DNA of 64,000 nt. It comes from Microcoleus sp. bin48.metabat.b7b8b9.023. GTDB lineage: Bacteria; Cyanobacteriota; Cyanobacteriia; Cyanobacteriales; Microcoleaceae. The position numbers and the translations under genes were made by a program. The notes below the pieces were generated by a model. That model searched no databases. It had not been told where the DNA came from and saw nothing but the letters and a program-made list of their open reading frames with translations. The stretch lies in NCBI RefSeq assembly GCF_013299185.1, contig NZ_JAAFKG010000035.1:1-64000 (forward strand), given 5' to 3'. Position 1 is the first letter of the stretch. Each line of letters starts with the position of its first letter. This document shows, one piece after another, positions 59,903-64,000 of this stretch.

Positions 59903-60378
59903 AAACTGTTAGATTCCCACACAGTTACCCTGCCCAAAAACAGGTACCGTCCCACGTGCACGAGCGTCAGGGTAGAAGCCAAAATTTTCTACCCTAGCTC
60001 AAGCTCCCAGATGCAATCCTGCAACTAAATCTAAAATCTAAAATCTAAAATAGACTGACAGTGTTTGTACCTAAGTGTTTGCTGTTAAGGATTTAGAATT
60101 GCAATAAAATTTAAAATTAGGATAAACCCACCGAAATCTATGTTGCGGGTTAGCGCTCGCATGACCGCGATTGCAAGGTTTACAGCCCTAATTTTTATAA
60201 TTTTTGGTGTGTATTTTTAGAGAGCGATCGCCCGTTTACCGATCGGCTCGACAGCATTTATAAAGATCTTGTAAAGGCTTCATAAAGAGTTGGTCAAAAT
60301 TCACAGAAAGTGAGAAAAAAAACACGAACTATCACATAATGAAATTATTAATATCTTGCAACAACAAGGAATCAGGTC
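59903..60378. other. Upstream region of the PEP-CTERM gene
   Basis: This 475-bp stretch has no gene. It holds a TCTAAAATCTAAAATCTAAA triplet-type tandem repeat (about 60028-60050), a HIP1-like AGCGATCGCCCG and AT-rich sequence next to the start. AAGGA precedes the ATG by about 10 bp. Confidence 0.5.
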
Positions 60379-61065
60379 ATGAATACCAAACTCTTATCTG
60401 CCGTAACAGCTACCGCAGCCGCCACCGCTTTATTAGGGGCAGGATCTCCAGCCCAAGCCTTCTCCTTTGGTACCAACGGTATCACCTTCGCCAACAATAC
60501 AGATGTCATGTTTAACTTCAAAGAGTCTCACGGTGGCTACACTTCCTCTTTGGGAATTTACAGCGTGAAGGACTCGGTGACATCTCTAGTTAGCACGCTG
60601 TTTTCGGAAACTAAATCCTCTGACAATGGCGGCGAGAACGAATGGAAAGGATCTCTGGGCAATACAGTCTTGGGTTCGGGAACAGCAGTATTCACATTCC
60701 TAGCAAATCAAGTTTACACTTTGGGACTCAACAGCGGCGATGGCGGCACTGTCTACTCGACCTCGACCTTGAACGCTGGCACCCAACAAGCCGTGTTTGG
60801 CGGATCCTCCTTGTGGACAGCGCTCAGCAGAGAAACAACCAACACTTTCCAAGCTGCCGGAAGCTATACAAATGGAACAGCTTCTCTGTCTAACGGAGGC
60901 ACCCTGATCTCCTTTGACGATCGCGGTAACGCTAACGACACAGACTTCCAAGACTTCACCGTCAGCGCAGAAGCAGTTCCCGAACCGATTACAATGACTG
61001 GTTTGGCTCTTGGTTTGGGTGGCTTGGTTGCAGCCCGCCGCCGCCGCGCTAGCAAGACAGTTTGA
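60379..61065 (+). CDS. PEP-CTERM-anchored secreted protein
   Basis: A 228-aa exported protein. The signal peptide runs through residue about 27 (ALLGAGSPAQA). The mature part is Ser/Gly/Thr/Asn-rich and beta-like. The C-terminus is a PEP-CTERM sorting signal: VPEPITMTGLALGLGGLVAA followed by RRRRAS. It would be processed by an exosortase (EpsH type), often with exopolysaccharide. No exosortase is in the window. Short T-rich sequence and a heptamer array follow it. Confidence 0.92.
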   Translation: MNTKLLSAVTATAAATALLGAGSPAQAFSFGTNGITFANNTDVMFNFKESHGGYTSSLGIYSVKDSVTSLVSTLFSETKSSDNGGENEWKGSLGNTVLGSGTAVFTFLANQVYTLGLNSGDGGTVYSTSTLNAGTQQAVFGGSSLWTALSRETTNTFQAAGSYTNGTASLSNGGTLISFDDRGNANDTDFQDFTVSAEAVPEPITMTGLALGLGGLVAARRRRASKTV

Positions 61066-61178
61066 TAATTTTTTGAAACGGAACGATCTGTTCAATTACG
61101 TTTGACAAAAAAAATAGGATGTGCAGGCGCGCTGGGAAATCGGCTCGCCTTTTGCTTGATTTAAGAAGTTAGTTGTCA

Positions 61179-61211
61179 GTTGACAGTTGACAGTTGACAG
61201 TTGACAGTTGT
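61179..61211. repeat. Heptamer array (CAGTTGA) beside the IS630 element
   Basis: About 4.5 copies of the heptamer end at 61211, 4-5 bp before the inverted end of the IS630 element. Confidence 0.85.
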
Positions 61212-61215
61212 CATA

Positions 61216-62371
61216 CCAATTTCATAAAGTAGTACTACAGTTAATAGAAGTCAGTTTTATAATTGAGTACCCAAATAGAGGTCAGAAAAATGTCAGGAGT
61301 TTTCAAGCTCGATATTACGGAGACGGCAGCATAACTCAAAACTCTTCTGTGCCAAGAGAAAGATGCTGTACGGCATCAAAAACTGCAAGTTCTTTATTGG
61401 CTTAAAACCAAGACAGCAGACAGTGTGTTGTCTGCTGCTGTGCGCGTCGGTAAACATCGTACCACCATACAAAGATGGTTGTCTAGCTACCGTTCAGGAG
61501 GAATAGAAGAACTATTATGCCAGAAACCTCGTTCGGGACGACCCAGAATAATGACTCCAGAAACAGTAAAAAAATTATCGGAGGAATTGAGCCAAAATGA
61601 AGGATTCAGTAGCTACAAAGAAGCACATCAATGGTTGACACTATGCTGTGATGTAGAGGTAGCATATCGAACAGTACATCAATGGGTAAGATATCGTCTT
61701 AAAGGAAAGTTACGCATTTCCACGTCCGGTTAGCGAAAAGCAGAAACCAGGTGCAGTAGAAGAGTTTAAAAAAAAAACTGCCATCCTCAATAAAAGCCAG
61801 TCTAAGTCAGAGTGAGAGCTTTTTAAAACAATGGAAAAAAGTGCGATATTGGAGTCAAGATGAAAGTCGGATGGGGTTGCATACGATGAGCGAGAAGAAA
61901 GTTAACAGGTAAAGGAATAAAGCCCCAAGGAAAAGTGCAGTGGGACTTTACTTATTTGTGGCTGTATGGCGCCGTAGAACCGCTAACTGGATGCAGTTTT
62001 TTTTATGAGTTTACGCATTTAGATACAGTGTGTTTTCAGAAATTCTTAGAACTATTTGCTAGTGAGTACCCCGAGGATTTACATATAGTTCAACTAGATA
62101 ATGGAGGATTCCATAACTCTTTAAATCTCAGCATACCAGAAAATGTTATTTTACTGTTTCAGCCCGCATACAGTCCGGAAGTAAACCCAATAGAAAGACT
62201 GTGGGGATATGTCAAAGAACAATTGAAATGGTTGAGATTCGATTGCATAGAAGAGTTGAGAGAAGCGGTGCAAAAAGAATTAACAAAGTTGACCTCCCAA
62301 GTGATTACTTCTTTGACGGGGTGGGAATTTATTTTAGATGCTCTATCTGTAGCAGGACTTTAGGAAATTGG
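61216..62371 (+). mobile_element. IS630-family insertion sequence, decayed
   Basis: The outer bases read TA-CCAATTTCATAAAGT on the left (TA at 61214-61215) and ACTTTAGGAAATTGG-TA on the right (TA at 62372-62373). The inverted repeats match at 14 of 15 positions, and TA duplication is the IS630 signature. Length is 1156 bp. Confidence 0.85.
61290..62363 (+). pseudogene. IS630 transposase, broken
   Basis: ATG 61290 reads SGVFKLDITETAA, then TAA at 61332-61334, then LKTLLCQEKD and the helix-turn-helix (VGKHRTTIQRWLSSYRSGGI) to 61733. Several shifts follow up to 61930. The DDE part resumes at about 61935: MQWDFTYLWLYGAVEPL, IVQLDNGGFH (second Asp) and YSPEVNPIERLWGYVK (Glu). At least one stop and two frameshifts make it inactive. 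Confidence 0.88.
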
Positions 62372-62464
62372 TATCAGTAGTTATTAGTTATTAGTCATTC
62401 GTCATTAGTTATTAGTTATTAGTTAGGGCTTGCTGAATAAAAGTAGAAAGCTTACCAGATAAGG

Positions 62465-63947
62465 CAATACGGTTTACTTAAGGGTTGGGAGGCTTTAAAA
62501 TATTGAAAACACGAGGATTCATTTTTATTCCAGTACCTCTGTGTTTAACTTTTTTGGATTTAAATTTTGAAACTGGTTTTTTGACAACTCTTGGGTTGTT
62601 TCTCTCAACTCTTTGTGGCAAAGTCGCATCAAGAATCTCCAAGTTCAACCAAGTTAAAAAAATGGGATTTCTTGTGCTTCTAAACGCTGAAATTTGGAAC
62701 ACGACGAATAACTCGTAATGTACCGGTGAAAGAAATACTTAATGGCGAAATTTCTGCACTCTGCGCTGTTTGACAAATGAATGATCGCACAGCTTTTCGG
62801 TCCTAATAATAGACCATAATTTTCTTGTACTACTTCTCTTGGTCTTTGAGAGCGAATATGAGTTTTTCGTTCTAGAAGATGTACTTTGAATTCATCAATT
62901 GTATTTTCGACTTCCCAACGTTGATGATATTCGGCAGCCAATAACTTTGCCGGAAATTTTTTAGGCCTAATAAACTTGTGATTAAACGATATTTAATTTC
63001 TGCTGTTGGGTCATTTAAGTTCTCAATTGTGTACTCAATTACTCTGATTTGGATTGGTTTAAATCCTTTTTTTCTGAATTTGCCTGGGGGATTAATAAAA
63101 CTTAAGTAAGAGCCATCTTCTAGTTGTGTTTCATTGAGGAATTTAACATTTGATGGAATTCTTCCTAAATAGCCACAACCCTTGCTGAGCGTGGCTGACA
63201 CCATTGCATACGAATGTAAACCTCTATCCCACATTAACAACATTTCTTTAGTAACTGACCGCAATAATCTTAACGCTCTGACTCTTTCTCCCATCTTATA
63301 TGGGCATATCAAAGCATCAAATATTAAATGTGTTCCTGCTTCTACTAAAATAACTAATCTAGCTTGAGGAAAGGCAGCTCTTGTACCTGGACGGCTGCCT
63401 TTCCCGACCAAAAACTCTGGCATTTTCATCACTGTCTGGGAGGTCTAGACAGGTTCCATCTATTGCTACAACTCTTAATCCATTTAGAAAAGCTCCCACT
63501 GTTTCAGTTGTCGCCATTGGTCGTACCAACTGATGAAATAGCTGGCTCATTACAACACATCCTAATCTTTTTCTGGCTTTAGTAATAGCTGCTTTACAGG
63601 GAATTTTCCAATATTTACCTGTTTTCAACCAGAGTTCATTAAGTCCATCGATCAGATTTTTTAGTACATCGCGCATTGAGTCTTTTGACCATAAGCTCAT
63701 TGCTACGATCAAACATACTACCAGTTGTGATGGTAGAGCACGATGCCGTTTTTCTCTTGATTTTGTTTTTAGGATAGCCTTTTCTATTTCTGTTGATGGA
63801 ATCGCTATCTCTATTGCTTTGAATATCTCGCTACTTTTGAGTTTGGGAGATTCTAATAATAATTTTTTGTACGGCATTATACTTGATTTACTTTTTTGTA
63901 CCTCATACCTAGTATACTACTTGTTCGACCTTAAGTAAACCGTATTG
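62465..63947 (-). mobile_element. IS4-family insertion sequence, decayed
   Basis: Perfect inverted ends CAATACGGTTTACTTAAGG lie at 62465-62483 and 63929-63947. Length is 1483 bp. A GGGCTTGCTGAATAAAAGTA segment at 62427, just outside the left end, looks like the tip of another insertion sequence, so the IS4 element may be nested. Confidence 0.85.
62478..63877 (-). pseudogene. IS4 transposase, broken in at least three places
   Basis: The first frame (63877-63359) covers the N-terminal domain and the first DDE Asp (VVAIDGTCLDLPDS). A shift near 63420 leads into FLVGKGSRPGTRAAFPQ and MLLMWDRGLHSY (second Asp). A shift near 62940 leads into YHQRWEVENTIDEFKVHLL, the YREK-like motif. A last shift near 62690 leads into ILDATLPQRVERNNPRVV. 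The protein cannot be made whole. Confidence 0.88.
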
Positions 63948-64000
63948 AGTTAAATCCTGGTAAAACCCGACGTGAAATTTTAGACTGGTATCATTTAATG

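Overview
The window is chromosomal DNA of a filamentous cyanobacterium, probably an Oscillatoriales member near Microcoleus, Oscillatoria or Phormidium. The lineage is inferred, not proven. The evidence is very frequent GCGATCGC-type (HIP1) octamers; cyanobacterium-specific genes (psbM, a CcmS-like carboxysome chaperone, DUF2839 and DUF7219 proteins, the PDZ-radical SAM DUF512 protein, a CbiG-CobJ fusion); a PEP-CTERM protein; and a very heavy load of short palindromic and heptameric repeats.

Left part (1-14.9 kb): a metal-homeostasis block. A SmtB-type repressor and a metallothionein are divergent, with a TGAA-N6-TTCA operator in the smtA promoter. A ZnuA lipoprotein is divergent from ZnuC and ZnuB across a Zur-like palindrome. 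A CADD/TenA-like diiron protein follows, then a COG0523 (CobW-type) GTPase overlapping a WD40 protein under a second Zur-like box, and a second CobW protein. An 845-bp tandem array of palindromes separates the two GTPases. Cell-wall (SH3b protein, amidase) and cobalamin (CbiG-CobJ) genes follow. A frameshifted, truncated ZIP transporter remnant lies far away at 52.9 kb.

Accessory part (15-28.7 kb): a ParDE-like module whose toxin carries a nonsense codon; two adjacent RlaP-type nucleotidyltransferases (an RtcB ligase lies 14 kb away); a type II restriction-modification pair whose endonuclease has lost its 5' end to a MITE; a truncated DUF4926 gene; a second MITE with target duplication; HicAB; tRNA-Val; a degenerate DinG-like helicase; and three tandem paralogous pentapeptide-repeat proteins sharing an unrecognised C-terminal domain. 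An internally deleted IS200/IS605 element abuts tyrA.

Middle part (28.7-53.5 kb): mostly housekeeping genes. These are tyrA, a KimA-like K+ transporter, rtcB, an ABC exporter, a CcmS-like gene, a spermidine-synthase-like gene, a nucleotide-cyclase-like gene with a response regulator, sufE, an alpha/beta-hydrolase, a giant coiled-coil/beta-helix protein, a thioesterase, a universal stress protein, psbM, a ferredoxin, a TolC-family protein and the DUF512 radical SAM protein. Repeat arrays fill nearly every intergenic gap, and some repeats are inserted in frame into conserved genes.

Right part (53.5-64 kb): small hypothetical genes, an 852-aa fusion of cNMP-binding, NtrC-like AAA+ and membrane polyferredoxin modules, a sulfite-oxidase-like molybdoenzyme, two non-autonomous IS605-type elements (one with a HEARO/omega-RNA-like interior), a PEP-CTERM protein, and decayed IS630 and IS4 elements at the end.
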